NCBI RefSeq assembly: GCF_000143415.4
Contig: NW_003314273.1
Span: forward strand, 2,575,805 to 2,639,804
Length of the DNA stretch: 64,000 bases
Direction of reading: 5' to 3'
Source of the DNA: Selaginella moellendorffii
Lineage: Eukaryota > Streptophyta > Lycopodiopsida > Selaginellales > Selaginellaceae
Made by a program: the position numbers and the translations under genes. Positions 9,618 through 21,027 of the stretch are shown one piece after another. Under the pieces are notes generated by a model. That model saw nothing but the letters and a program-made list of their open reading frames with translations, was not told the origin of the DNA and ran no database searches. Positions within the stretch are counted from its first letter, which is position 1. Each line of letters opens with the position of its first letter.

Positions 9618-10463
9618 AGGAGTGTCCTCTTCTTCAAATAAAGATGCTAGGGACACCACATCTTGCAAGACTATCTCTAGCAAGTCAGCCAAAAACATTT
9701 CTGTTAGATTTGGAGTCTTTGTCTGTTGTTCTCTTTGCTTCTGATGCTCTGAGCACTCAATGTCCAATGCAAGGACTGTAGCCAAGTACTCTGCAAGTGA
9801 AGGAAGATCCTCCACCAAAGTCAAGTCCAAGTCTGATGCTAAAGTTTCAGTGTAATACACTTGGATTTGTGCCAGGAGCTCCACGGTAGGAAATTTTGAA
9901 CTCAAAGAGCTATAACTCACATACAGCACATCTGATTGGCTTGATTCTTTCTGCCAATTCTGTGTCTGAATGTCATCTTCCATCTCTAAGAAACAGCATG
10001 ACAAAATGCGCTTGGAGTCATCAGCTACCACGATTTCAGTAGGAAGATGCTGGCTGTGTGACACCTCAGATAGTTGTTGAGGAGGATTGAGTTCAGCTGT
10101 GTCCTGTGAAAGATGGACCTGATCTAAAGTGACTGTATCATCAAGTTTCATAAGAAAGAGTTGGTCCCATGCAAGAAACGAATCGAGAAGCCCTTCCTCT
10201 ATCAAGAAACACTCCAAAAAGCTGGATATAGAAGCCCATACACTATAAGCCCTGCCATCAAATAAAGAGGGCGTGGTTAGAGGCTCGGCCTTACTCTCAA
10301 ATAAAGAGAGTGAAGCTGAGAGATGTCTCGAGCTATCTGACTCACCTCCAACCATGTCAATCGCATTGTATGAGAAAGCATTTGTCCTATAAATGGTCGA
10401 CACCACCGCCAACTCAGGAAAAACCTCTATGAGCTCAGGAGGGAAGTGTGGTGTGGAGGCCAT
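9618..10463 (-). pseudogene. Gypsy linker between protease and RNase H-RT
   Basis: Open on the minus strand for about 280 codons, in frame with the start of the RVT_3-like RNase H. Acidic and Ser/Leu-rich, with no recognised motif. It could be a polyprotein spacer between protease and the RNase H-RT module. Confidence 0.5.
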
Positions 10464-10475
10464 CTTAGCCTAAGC

Positions 10476-11069
10476 CTACTGGGCTTGCTGAGAAAGAGCT
10501 CTACCGTGGTTGTTGAGAAAGGTGGTGCTATGGATTCCATTGCTAATTTCCATCTTGCCTTGTGCGCTGTCAATGGTGCAATGGGCTGTGACTTGCCATG
10601 AGTGGCCAAGAATGATAGAGTCCTTCAAAGAAGATGTTCCAAGACATTGGTGGTCAACCACGAGGAAATCCACCTCAGAAATAACACCCTGCACTGAGAC
10701 CTTGACACCACAGTAAATGCCTATTGAAGGAACAATGTGGTTGGCGAAGGTCTTGAGCACGATGGAGGAGTTTTTAATGATCTGTAGCTATGCTGAAAGG
10801 GTAGCTTTGAGAGAGATAATGTTGCTTCTAGAACCGGAATCAACCAAAGTATCCATCCTACAAGAGGAAGTACCAATCTGCACTGGGATGAAGACTGGAC
10901 CAGGATCTCTACCATATCTTGTCATGTCGACAATGTGCACCTCTTGAGGAATCCTCTTGAGAGTGCTCTCTAGTGTTCTTGACCGTGCAAACTCCTCTAA
11001 ATGCTGGCCGAATCCTGGGACAAGACACAATATGTTTCGAAGCGAAAAGGTGTCGGGAGTGTCAACCAC
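10476..11069 (-). pseudogene. Gypsy aspartic protease
   Basis: Retropepsin that processes the polyprotein. The minus strand reads TLVDSGSRSNIISL near 10820-10860, giving the catalytic DSG, and continues to SIILGHSW at about 10610-10640, equivalent to the usual ILG.PW end of the fold. A frame interruption lies around 10787. Located between gag and the RNase H-RT module. Confidence 0.75.
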
Positions 11070-11279
11070 CTATTGAAGAACTAGCTCCAGAATAGAAATA
11101 GCTACTAGTGAGATCTCAGAAGGAGAAGAGAATAGTGACTTGAAGGGGAGCTTACAAGCCACCCTTTGTGTCACTAGATCTGATGCCAACAGAGATTCAC
11201 TCTCAATTTATGCCAGGGGATCTATGGGAGGCTGAGTGGCTACCTTCTTCTTCGTTTGGGCTCGAGTGGCTGTGGTTTG

Positions 11280-12039
11280 CTATTGTTGCCTATAGAGTTC
11301 CTCGGCTACCAAAATTATGTTGACCGATGAGGTGGGTGCCTTGCCTTTGCTTGACGAAGGGGCTGCCTCAATTGCTTTTTGCTCCAACTGCTCCTGATAT
11401 GTCTCTGGGCCTCGAGACAATGTGGAATTATCAACAAAGGAACATTGTTGGACACATTGAGAAGGTGGAGGCCAAAGCTCTGGGTGAAGCTTGAAGCAGC
11501 ACTGTGTGTTGTGTGTGTTCGTCTCGCAATGAGTGCACCAATGGGACTTAAATCTGCGTTCCCGAGCTGTAATGGCCTCTTTCCTGGACTCCACCAGCTC
11601 TTGGAGTAGTTTGTCATGGTGTGATTGTTGCTGAAGAATGATCTCCTTCAGTTGCGGCATCTCATTGGTAAAGTTCTCAAGAGCCGAAGGTGTATGCTCA
11701 ATACTGATGGGCTTTGGTGTGGACGGGTGAATAGCTGCACAAGGTGACTCTGACGGGGTGATGGCTTGGTCAAAATCAACTCTAGCGATCCCCAAGTCGA
11801 CAAAAAACTCTCTTTCCTACTTCATGGCAAACAAAAATGCCTCATGGCAAGACCTGAATGTCTTCTTGAGAAGTTTCCACTGGAAGTTCCCACACAGACA
11901 TACTGTGAATGCCGTATCCCCTGTTGCTCATCTTGGACCACTTTGTGATCCCAACATTGCTTCTAACATGCTTAAAACTGGGTGATATAGTCAGGAAAAC
12001 ACTCATGAGCACCTTGCTGAAATGAAAAGAGGTCGACAA
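11280..12039 (-). pseudogene. Gypsy gag fragment
   Basis: The minus strand (11280-11795) has a CTHCETNTHNTQCC...HPELWP pattern near 11480-11530. This resembles the zinc-knuckle variant C..C.+.GH....C...HPE.+P of plant gag proteins. Upstream open pieces extend to about 12039. The 5' part of gag is not recognisable. Confidence 0.6.
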
Positions 12040-12624
12040 GTAGCCAATTTATGGGTTTTTCTTCAACGAAACATTCTCTAAAAGAAGCAAGTAGTGTCTG
12101 GAAATCTGTCTGGTCCTTTGGGAGGAGAAAATCTACCCAAGTTGCTGCTATGCTTTCGAGAGACTACAAGAAGTCGCAGCACATACAATCATCATCGACA
12201 ATCATGTTTGAGGTGTAGTAGTAATCAAAGCGACTAATATGTGATGTTGGGGAGAATGTTCCAACACCTGAGATGGTCGGGAGATCACTCCTTTTCTGCA
12301 AAACATGAAGCTGAGGTCAAGCTAAAGGTGGCTGCGCCATAGCTCATAAATCTAAGTCACTGCAATTTGCTGAGGATGAAGAGGACTCAGCTCGAGAAGG
12401 TGTTGTGTCATACCTAAGTTGCTTTTAAATGTTAGAAAGTTTACTCCATACCTTAGGGCTTTGAGGTATGGTAAAAGGGTGCCAATTTGTCACATGTCTA
12501 GTTTGTACTAGCATCAAATACCCTGAACATTGCAAATGTTTGGTTAAGGCAACTGGGTTGACAAGAGCAAGAAGATTGTAAGCTAGTGCTCAAGTCTCAA
12601 AGTTGCCCAAAATGCCTATGACGA

Positions 12625-12893
12625 AGAGAAATAAGGGTGAAAATGGAAGGAGATGTAGGCCTCAAGCACACATAACCATTGACCTGTAGAGTAAGTGCTG
12701 ACCTCTCGGAGTAGCTAGTAATTGGTAACCAGTAACTAAGAACCTGTAACTTATAACCGGTAACCCCCTGCTCTCGCTCCTACTTCTGCGCCTACTCCAA
12801 CACCAACTCCTACCCTTGCGCCTACTCCTATCCTCGTGCCAACTTCTATTCCTACTCCTATTCTTGTTCTTACGCTTACTCCTACTCTTTGAA
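12625..12893. repeat. Internal direct repeat (right) and CTCCTA-rich tandem array
   Basis: 12625-12790 is the partner of 5545-5710. From about 12770 to 12893 follow degenerate short tandem units of the cctactcctattcttg type. On the minus strand they read as Arg/Ser repeats. Likely part of the element's 5' leader. Confidence 0.6.
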
Positions 12894-13639
12894 GATTGCT
12901 TCATTCCCAAGGAACTCCCAACAAAGTTTAGCCCAACAGAGAAAAATGAGTCCTTTGGTCTCGATCTTTCCCCATTTTGACTGTTGGTGGGCTTATTGGA
13001 AAGGGCTCAGCTTTTTCTATCCTCTATCGCAAGAATTTGTGAAGAAGATGCCTCAACATTCCTCGAAATCCAAGAAGAGGTAGCCCAAAACACAAATATT
13101 GTGGAAAAACATGTGCATGTCACTGATGTAGATCGATATTAAGGCGCTATTGGTATTTTTGGAAAGCCTAGGACCAAGAGCACCTCTAAAAATAAATGGT
13201 ATCTAAAACAAAGCCTGGAGGAGCATGAATTCTTGCTACAAAGATGACCCAATTTAGCTGAAGAAGAAAATCTTATTGCATGCCGTTAATTTGCCCAAAT
13301 CTAACGCCAAGAATCACCACTACTCATAGATCTAAGCCAGATCTTCAAGCCCAAATGCACTACTTTGAGAAATTGGGCCGAGCATCTAGGCAAGAAAGTG
13401 AAAACCCCAAAATGTTCATCAAACTAAGCCAAGAAACGTTGTATCTCTTTAAATATTGTATGGTTTAATGAGTGCCATACCTTGCTAGAAAGAGGAGCTC
13501 CCAACCTATCCAACACGCCTAAGATCAAGCAAAACCACCACAAGACGAACAAAAAATTCCTTCCCAAAGTCTGCGGCCAAAAGAAAAAAAGAGAAATGAT
13601 GCCTCCGAAAGTGTTGCGCATCACATTGGATTCACCATT
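12894..13639 (-). other. Gypsy 5' leader region
   Basis: Between the repeat array and the 13640-13802 LTR. No coding motif. On the minus strand, TGG begins two bases inside the LTR, as expected for a primer binding site. The tRNA (tggtgaatccaatgtg) is not one I can assign. Confidence 0.4.
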
Positions 13640-13802
13640 TGTTGGGGAAGGAGGGGTGCCTCTTCAACGCTCACTCAAACACGAGAAATGCTTCAATGCT
13701 CTCCACAAAATGCCCCCCCTTCTCCTTTGGGAAGATGGGGAATATTCTAGGGACCAGAATATTCCCTCTCTCTCTCACTCTCTCAATGGCCACGCCCTAA
13801 CA
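13640..13802 (-). repeat. LTR of the gypsy element (5' LTR in coding orientation)
   Basis: A 163-bp repeat matching 4837-5021 at about 90% by eye outside a 22-bp indel. Copy-A unit sequence resumes at 13803. Confidence 0.8.
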
Positions 13803-14430
13803 AAATCTAGATTAGACTGCAAGGAAACCTTTGTTGCCAGAGATCTCTTGGCAATCAGAGGGGGATTGAAATCCATGGCGCTCTTGTGGTCAATCCATCG
13901 CTGCTGTTAACAATTTCCATGCCTTGGATCAGCTCCACTGTGACTGTCACTCTGTGGTGGCGCTGGAGATTCTTGAGCTATGGTGATGACTGATCTGACA
14001 CTGCTACCGTTGTAGCTAAGGCAGCCACAAACCTCGATGCCTTGCGATGCCGTGGAAATCCCAATCGCCCAAATGGGCTAGATCCAATATGTATTCGGCA
14101 TGACATACTTTTTTAGCTCTTGCTTCACATAACCCTAAATCTCACAATTAGGTTTTGGGCTTGAGGGCACCACCAAGAATCACAATAGCTTGCAGCAAAA
14201 GGTCAGTCTTTCTTCTTAGTTTGTGGCACACCTTTCTTCGGCAAGCAATTGGAAAACCCTAGACAAACACACAGAACTAAGCACACACTAGGTTCGTGTT
14301 TGTTTATATCCTTAGTCTCCACCACATATTAAACATTATTTCATATTTCTCTTGTAAATTTGAGTTTGTTTACAAATACGAACCTGTATAAGCTATAGTT
14401 TTCTAGCTTTGTACTTGAAAATTTTAAATT
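13803..14430. other. Unit DNA upstream of the Helitron genes, copy A
   Basis: Matches copy B 56197-56781. No convincing gene. It contains the 28-bp segment 14035-14062 that is inverted relative to copy B. Confidence 0.45.
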
Positions 14431-17400
14431 ATGCCTCGCCTTCATCATCTTCTTAGAACTATAAGAAATACCAATCATTTAGATAAGAATTTTGATACTA
14501 ACAATTCTGATAAACACCCTGAGCCGCTTCAAACTACTTCAGATCAAAATGAAATATATACATATCAAGCAATATCCACTACACACTCTCCATCTACACA
14601 AAACACACTAGCAAGTCACACTATTTATAAAGATTCATAAATTTCAACTTTTGAAATTGGTATTTTATCATCTATTTGTGTTTTTTGTAATGCATCACAT
14701 TTTAAAAATGACATTAAATTGAACTTTTGTAAGCTATATTCTTATATAGATCACATCTTTAAACTCATTGAGGAAAGCCTTTTAAGAACATTGCTATGTG
14801 TTATTAATATGGTCAAGTGATATTGCCACCTGTATTACCTTTGCCAAATACTTTACTTACGCTTTACAAACAAAACAAAAACTCAAATTTCAGAACTAAT
14901 ATTAAACACTATAATAGTGCCCTTGCATTTGCATCAATGGGTGTTAACATTGACACTTTATGGGGTAACAGTCTTTATTGCTTTAGAATTCATGGGCAGA
15001 TTTACCTTAGTGTCATATTATCACATTTTTCTGGTGATCAAACTCCATCTTACAGGCAACTTTATATGCTAGATACACAAGAAGCCACAGATAAAGGAAT
15101 CAAAACCCATTTAATACAAGTTGTGAGTGAGATTTACTATTATATCTTGATACACTCCTTTATCATATTAATCCATATGTACATGCTTATAGAATGATGT
15201 ATAAAATAAAATAAAAAGAACTTCATGAAGTAGCAGTTATAAGCTGTCCTTTACGTGGTGTTTATATGTTACTAAGGAATGAAGGAACAGATAATCAACA
15301 TTATAATATACCACAAACAAATGATGTTGCTGTTGTTTTTGTTAATGAGAATGAAGAACCCCTACGTGGATGTGAAATTTATATATATCCTATAGCAAAT
15401 CATTTTCAAAAGATTTCAACACTTGGTGTTAATTATGATCCTATGGTTTATCTTTTGATATTTCCTTTTGGTGATAAAGAATGGCATATAAATATTTTGA
15501 ATACGTGACAATGTCAAACTATATTACTTCTATATTATATATAATGCTTATCTAAAAGAAACACACTACAATTAGGTTTAGACCAAATCTTACATGCTGG
15601 CAAGCTTACTCAACAATACATTGTTGATGCATAATTCTTTTTGGTGGGTACGATAGTAATATAGGTTATTACCTATATTACTATTGTACCCACCAAAAAC
15701 AATTATGAGTAGAAATGTATACTAGTCTTATGGATTATGTTGCAAATCGTGTTTCAAATGAAAATATAAACCTCAGTAAAATTGTTATACTACCTTCAAC
15801 TTTTGGTGGTGGACCTAGAGCAATGCAAAAAAATTATCAAGATGCAATGACAATTGTTACTCATTATTCAAAACTAGATATTTCCATTACTTTCACTTGC
15901 AACCCTAAATGGCTAAAAATTAAAAAAAAATTACATCCAAATGAAAGTCCTAAAGACTGTCCTAATTTTGTCTCTAGAGTTTTCCATATTAAACTTAAAG
16001 AATTTTTGAAAGACACAATAAAAAGATATGTATTTGGGAAATGTATAACATATATATATATGTAATTGATTTTCAAAAAAGAGGTATCCCACATTGTTAT
16101 TTTCTAGGAATTCTAGCCCATGAAAATAAAATTAAAGACCGTGATGCAATTAATCAATATATCATGGCTGGATTACTAAATCCTCGTGACAAATCTGAAC
16201 TTTTTGAAATAGTTATATGCATGAACCGTGTGGAAATTTTTTATCCTAATAGTCCTTGCATGGAAAATGGTTCTTGCTTGAAAGGTTTTTCAAAAAAATT
16301 TAATTATGAAACAACATTTTCAATTAATAGATATCCAGATTATTATATACTAAAAAACAGACATACAGTTTTTAAATATGGTTATCATATGGATACCCAT
16401 TGGGTTGTACCTTATAACAAGTACCTCTGTAAAATATATAAGGCTTATATAAATATTGAAATATGTGCAACTATAAAAAGTATTAAATATCTATTTTAAT
16501 ATGTTTATAAAAGTTATGATTGTGCCACTATTAAAATCCATTCAACAACTCAACAACATGATAATAGCTTAAACTAGGATTAAATTTCAAGTTTTTTAAA
16601 TACTTATTATGTTTTTGCTCCAGAAGCTATATGGAAACTTTTCCAATTTAAAATGCATGGTCATTCAACACTTATAATTTGTCTTCCTCTTGATCTAGAA
16701 AATATTCAAAATGTCTATTTCATCAAAGGTAATAAGCAAATTAAGCTTCAAAGAGCTACTCAAAATAATACTATGTTAACAAAATGGTTTGAATTAAATA
16801 GATATGATCCAAATGCAAGGCAGTATACATATCTTGAAATTCCTTTACATTATACATATAATAAATGCACTCACTGTTAAATATTAGCGAAATATTATCT
16901 CACAAATGTATTTTGTTTCCCTATCTAATACTAAACGTTATTATTTACGTCTTATATTACTTTACAAAAGAGGCACTACTTCTTTTAATGATCTAAAAAC
17001 AATTCATAGTATTTATTTTGAAATATTTCAACTTACTGCATCTGCTATGGGACTTCTAGCAGATAATACAAAATGAGAAAAATGTTTAGAAGATGCTTGC
17101 TCTTTTAAAATGCCACCACATTTAAAAAAATTTTTTTTTTTTATGTGACTTTTGTAATCCAAAAAATCCTTATTTCTTGTGGGAAAAATTCAAAAACTCT
17201 TTTTGTAAAGATTTTATGCTAATAGATCCATTACTTTGTTATGAGTGTGCTTTACATGATATAAATAGGAAATTCAATCTATATAGAAAATCTAATCAAG
17301 ATTATGAATTGCCTTTATTTTATACAATTTTTGATGCAAATAATCATATTAATTTCACACAGTCCATTCATTCTGTAGAAAAAAAATTACTTCAGTTTAA

Positions 17401-18540
17401 TGACTTAACACTGTTATACATACGTTTCAAGTTCTAAACAAAAATATAATTAGTATGTTTAGACAGATATTGCAAGCACTTTACTGCATAATGACTTTTA
17501 AACTTTTAAACTTCCTGTTCCAATAAATGAAATTTCTAGTTCTACTATTACAGCTAATAGTAAAGCAAGCCAGAAAATTAAAAATGCACATATGGTAATA
17601 TGGGATGAAATTAGTATGGTTCATACACGTGCATTTTCTGCCATTAATTTAGCATTACAAGATATAAAAATAAATGAATTACCTTTTGGAGGAATTGTTA
17701 TTATTACAAGTGGTGATTTAGACAAACATTACAAATTATTCCACATGGTCATCAAGCACAAATTATTTCAAATTCAGTAAAAATGAATACGTTATGAAAA
17801 TTTTTTAGAACACTTCCACTAAAAAGGAATATGAGACTAATTGAAACAACTCTTTATAGACTGATTAGCTTCTTCAAATTGGAAATAGTAATAATTTACC
17901 CAATTTGCCTTCAGAATCTATTGTATTACCTTACATATGGTAATAATATCCTCTGTTTGTTGATTTTGTTTTCCCATCTCTACAGAATATTCCAGACCTC
18001 TACATTGCATTTAATAGTCATACTTACCCCACATAATGATGATACTTCCTATTAATAATGCTATAGTCTCTTCCTTACCTAATGATATACATATTTATAA
18101 AAGTGTTGACTTTGTTGATACTAAACACCCAAAAGATTTTTCAGTTGAATTCTTAAATTCCATTACTCCTTCTAGTCTTCCACCACATAAACTCTTGCTT
18201 AAAGAAGGTATTATCCTTATTCTATTAATGAATATATGTCTCGACTAGACTATGTAATGGTACATGCTTCATACTTAAACATGCATTACCAACAGTTCTA
18301 GACTGTGAAACTGTATTAGGCTAATTCAAAGGTACATGAGCTTTCATCCCTTGAATCACACTCACACCTTCAAATATAGAAATTCCATTTAAAATGTCTA
18401 GAAGACAATTTCTAGTGCGTTTAGGGTATTGCCTTACAATCTCTAAATGTCAAGGCCAAACATTTGACCGAGTCAGAATACACTTGCCATATCCAATTTT
18501 CACCCATGGCCAACTTTATGTTCACTAGCAGGATTAGGCA
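14431..18540 (+). pseudogene. Helitron Rep/Pif1 helicase remnant, copy A
   Basis: Fragments in several frames of the rolling-circle transposase RepHel. 14890-15090 has YNSALAFASMGVNID and PSYRQLYMLDTQEA. 15270-15510 is the region ending in NYDPMVYLLIFPFG. 15715-16065 (KIVILPSTFGGGPRAMQKNY, ITFTCNPKW) and 16080-16500 (NSPCMENGSC, WVVPYNKYL) form the Helitron N-terminal/Rep region. The HUH motif reads GIPHCYF, so its second His is lost. Helicase pieces are the Walker B region VIWDEISMVH (about 17595) and QFLVHLGYCLTISECQGQTF (about 18400-18460). Walker A and motif VI (ALSR) are deleted relative to copy B. Inactive. Confidence 0.85.
15630..15707. repeat. Foldback hairpin inside the Helitron gene, copy A
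   Basis: Arms 15638-15666 and 15671-15699 pair over 29 bp with one mismatch around a 4-nt loop. Flanking cataatt/aattatg extends the inverted repeat. It interrupts the Rep reading frame just after a YIVDA codon run. The equivalent in copy B (57919-57988) has perfect 32-bp arms. Confidence 0.85.
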
Positions 18541-18779
18541 TTAAAGTACAGAACACATCACTCCAAGGATAGTTATTCCCTTTGAGTCCTTCTACTTTCA
18601 CTATCAACATAGTATATAAGGAGGTTTTATATTAAATCCTCCATGCATTGTTTGTAGCACTAAAGCAAATTCTTGATCAAGAATGCTGTCCTATTAGCAA
18701 GCTGCTTTATTTGTTCATTAGACTTACCATTCAAAACAGTATTTGTTAACAAGACAGCATATGCTAGGCAAGTGCTAGT
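18541..18779. other. Helitron 3' flank, copy A
   Basis: Non-coding, and matches copy B 60688-60917. A CTAG at 18775-18778 follows the small palindrome agcatatgct. It could be a Helitron 3' end, but there is no strong hairpin and similarity between copies continues beyond it. Confidence 0.35.
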
Positions 18780-19155
18780 CTATAGGGAATGCTGAACTTT
18801 CTGGGCCGCCAGATCCAGCCAATCGCAGCCATCCGATAGGGGGTAATTGTAAAGTTGTTATTTCTTTAACCACGTCTTATTGAATAATCATGCTGATGTT
18901 TGCTCTCGGCCAATGGGAGGTGGCCAAGCTGCATGGGGCAAGAGAAGAAGGCATTGCAACACATGGCACATGCAAATGTGTTGATTGTGACTGTGTTTGT
19001 CACATGTCAAGCGAATTGGTATTGATTTTTGTTTTTCTAGGGTTTATGAAATGGTGAGACAGCCCTTGCCACTATTGCCAATTCGCAATCCAAATCTGAG
19101 GCACTGTGTCAACGCTGCTAGAATGAGCCATGTCCTGGTATTGTTTGTGTCAAGA
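18780..19155 (+). repeat. Terminal direct repeat after copy A (same as start of copy B)
   Basis: Contains gccgccagatccagccaatc, then a taaccacgt block, the motif tgtttgctctcggccaatgg, and caatccaaatctgaggcac. The same series opens copy B (49814-50065), and its first about 100 bp closes copy B (60918-61022). Copy A is thus followed by the start sequence of another unit, as in a tandem or an LTR-like arrangement. Confidence 0.65.
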
Positions 19156-19740
19156 TCTTGCTTCTTGCTTTCTTATGTGAGTTTCATTTTCTTAGCATGC
19201 CTATTTAATGGGCTCTTGTATTGCTTGCTCTGCACAGCTAGGCTGTGTTGCTGCCTCTCTGCACACTACAGAACCAAGCCTTGGGGCTGCCTGGATCACG
19301 GAGCCAGGATTTTATCTCCCATTGCTTCTGCTCACTCGTGCAAGAGTTCCAGCAGCAGAAGGCTGAGAGTGTCAAGTCCACTGTGGTTAATCACAGTCGG
19401 GGTAAGCACAAACTCTTTCGCTGTTCCACCTTCCTCCGGTTGTGGGCGAAGGTTGGGTGCTGGGGTAGAGAATTGTTGGAGCATAAGCCATAGACATTAA
19501 GTGACAAAAAATGTTGCCTACTGTGGTTCTGTGGCCCTCCTACATTGTTTATCAATTTTTTTTTTGGCTCCTACAAAACTCTTGCAAGGGATTGTGTGGG
19601 CACAAGAACAACAGCTCTTGGGGTTCCCATAGGGCATGGCTCCTAAGTCTGCTAGTGATTGTACAGGAGATGTTGCTTAGGTGGCAAAACCATTGGGGCA
19701 AGAATATTGTTTCCTAGCTTGGATACTATGATTAAAATTC
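19156..19740. other. No recognisable gene
   Basis: Open frames up to 167 codons (18997-19500, plus) run across the repeat and lack any motif I recognise. A short sequence rich in cccttgccact lies upstream. Nothing else supported. Confidence 0.35.
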
Positions 19741-20700
19741 ATTTTGATTTAAACTTGCCTCAATCAGTTAGTATAATTAAGATGGCAGTTAATTTTCTTC
19801 TTTATGTATATGTTTAGTTGACAAATAGAGAAGCTGTGCTGATGTATTGATCAGGCAATTACAATATGCTCAAGATGTGGGTTAGCTTAGTCTTAATATA
19901 AACAAATTAAACACCTTCATAAATCTTGCAAATACAGGATATCAGGTTTTAAATTTATAGTTTATATATTAATAACAGTTATTTTTTGTATTTCTTTTCT
20001 TAGTTTTACTTGGGTCTGGGTAGTAGATTAGTGTTCTTAAAATTTTATTGTTCTATATTCTAAAAAAGACACATGGCAAAGTAACTCTTTACTAAATCTA
20101 TATTACTTAAAATTAAATTAATTTATTTTGATTCTATTTCTAGGTGTTTGAGTTTAAAGGTTACATACAATTTTTTAATTTTAGGTTATGTTTAGGTCTG
20201 AGTAATATATTAATGTTCTTAAATCTTAGTTATATATTTATTCATATTCCAAGTAAACACATAATATTTAAATGATGCTTCCCTAAATTAATGATAATTA
20301 ATCTTAGTAGTTCTTCTTTATATTTCTATGAGTTGGGGTAGTAATATATTAGTTTTCTTAACATTTTAGGATTCTAAATTTATTTATATCTCAAATAAAA
20401 AATACTTTACATGTAACATCTAATTAATAAATTTATTTTTTGTAATTCTTATTTTATTGTTTTTCTCTTGAAGTGTACTAAATATATTTATTCTTATATC
20501 TATAAAAAAACTCATTCTTAAAATTTTTTATTTTAATTTGTTCTAGGTTGAGTATTAAATGTATTAAAATCTTAATAGTCTAAACATATCTGTATTCCTA
20601 AGTAATACTGCATATATTATCTTTATCAATAATATTTACTTAGTAATTCTTATTTTACACTTTTACGAATATATCAATGTTCTAAATATATAGTCTATGC
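19741..20700. repeat. AT-rich degenerate tandem repeat
   Basis: A block of the form ggtctgggtagtagattagt...gttcttaa recurs with decay near 20010, 20190, 20330, 20540 and 20660, at spacings of about 120-210 bp. Strongly AT-rich with no coding potential. Probably an old satellite or intergenic repeat. Confidence 0.5.
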
Positions 20701-20701
20701 T

Positions 20702-20709
20702 AGTGTGTG

Positions 20710-20785
<76 letters not shown>
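20702..20785. repeat. (GT)n(AT)n microsatellite
   Basis: About eight GT units followed by roughly 33 uninterrupted AT units. Confidence 0.97.
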
Positions 20786-20788
<3 letters not shown>

Positions 20789-21027
20789 TAAAATTACTAA
20801 GTTTTGTACTCATCCAGCATCTGTTGAGCAATACTAGGAAGTTGTAGCCAAAGAGGGAAAAACTCTCCTTTTACCACAGCCCCTCCTATTCTACCCTTGC
20901 AGCCAAGGAAATTTTCTTTATCACAACTCCTTGACACCAAAGTTTCACTTGCTCCAGGTTTCTCTTCTTTACTGCAACTCCTTAGCCTCAAAGTTTGCAG
21001 AAGAAGAAGCAGTGCCGAGTGCTAGAG

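Larger units (their letters stand above)
4837..13802 (-). mobile_element. Ty3/gypsy element with dual RNase H, inserted in copy A
   Basis: An LTR retrotransposon of about 8.97 kb whose genes read on the minus strand. Terminal repeats are 4837-5021 and 13640-13802, both TGTTGGGGAAGG...CCCTAACA. Copy B at 56191-56200 shows the same flank with no insert, and a short aaat/aaaat duplication borders the element. Minus-strand order is gag (about 12.0-11.3 kb), protease (11.07-10.48 kb), a linker, an RVT_3-like RNase H (9617-9270), reverse transcriptase (9.2-8.34 kb), classical RNase H (about 8.1-7.67 kb) and integrase (about 7.46-6.59 kb). PR-RT-RH-INT order is gypsy, not copia. Many frameshifts and stops make it inactive. 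The first RNase H is in an unexpected position. Confidence 0.85.

Noticed and set aside
12662-12910. Arg/Ser-repeat minus-strand ORF resembling an SR protein
   Set aside because: It is a translation of the CTCCTA-type tandem array inside the gypsy leader.
18775-18778. CTAG as a definite Helitron 3' terminus
   Set aside because: No convincing hairpin precedes it, and similarity between unit copies continues past it.
18997-19500. 167-codon plus-strand ORF
   Set aside because: It begins in the unit's repeat sequence and has no recognisable motif or conserved counterpart in copy B.
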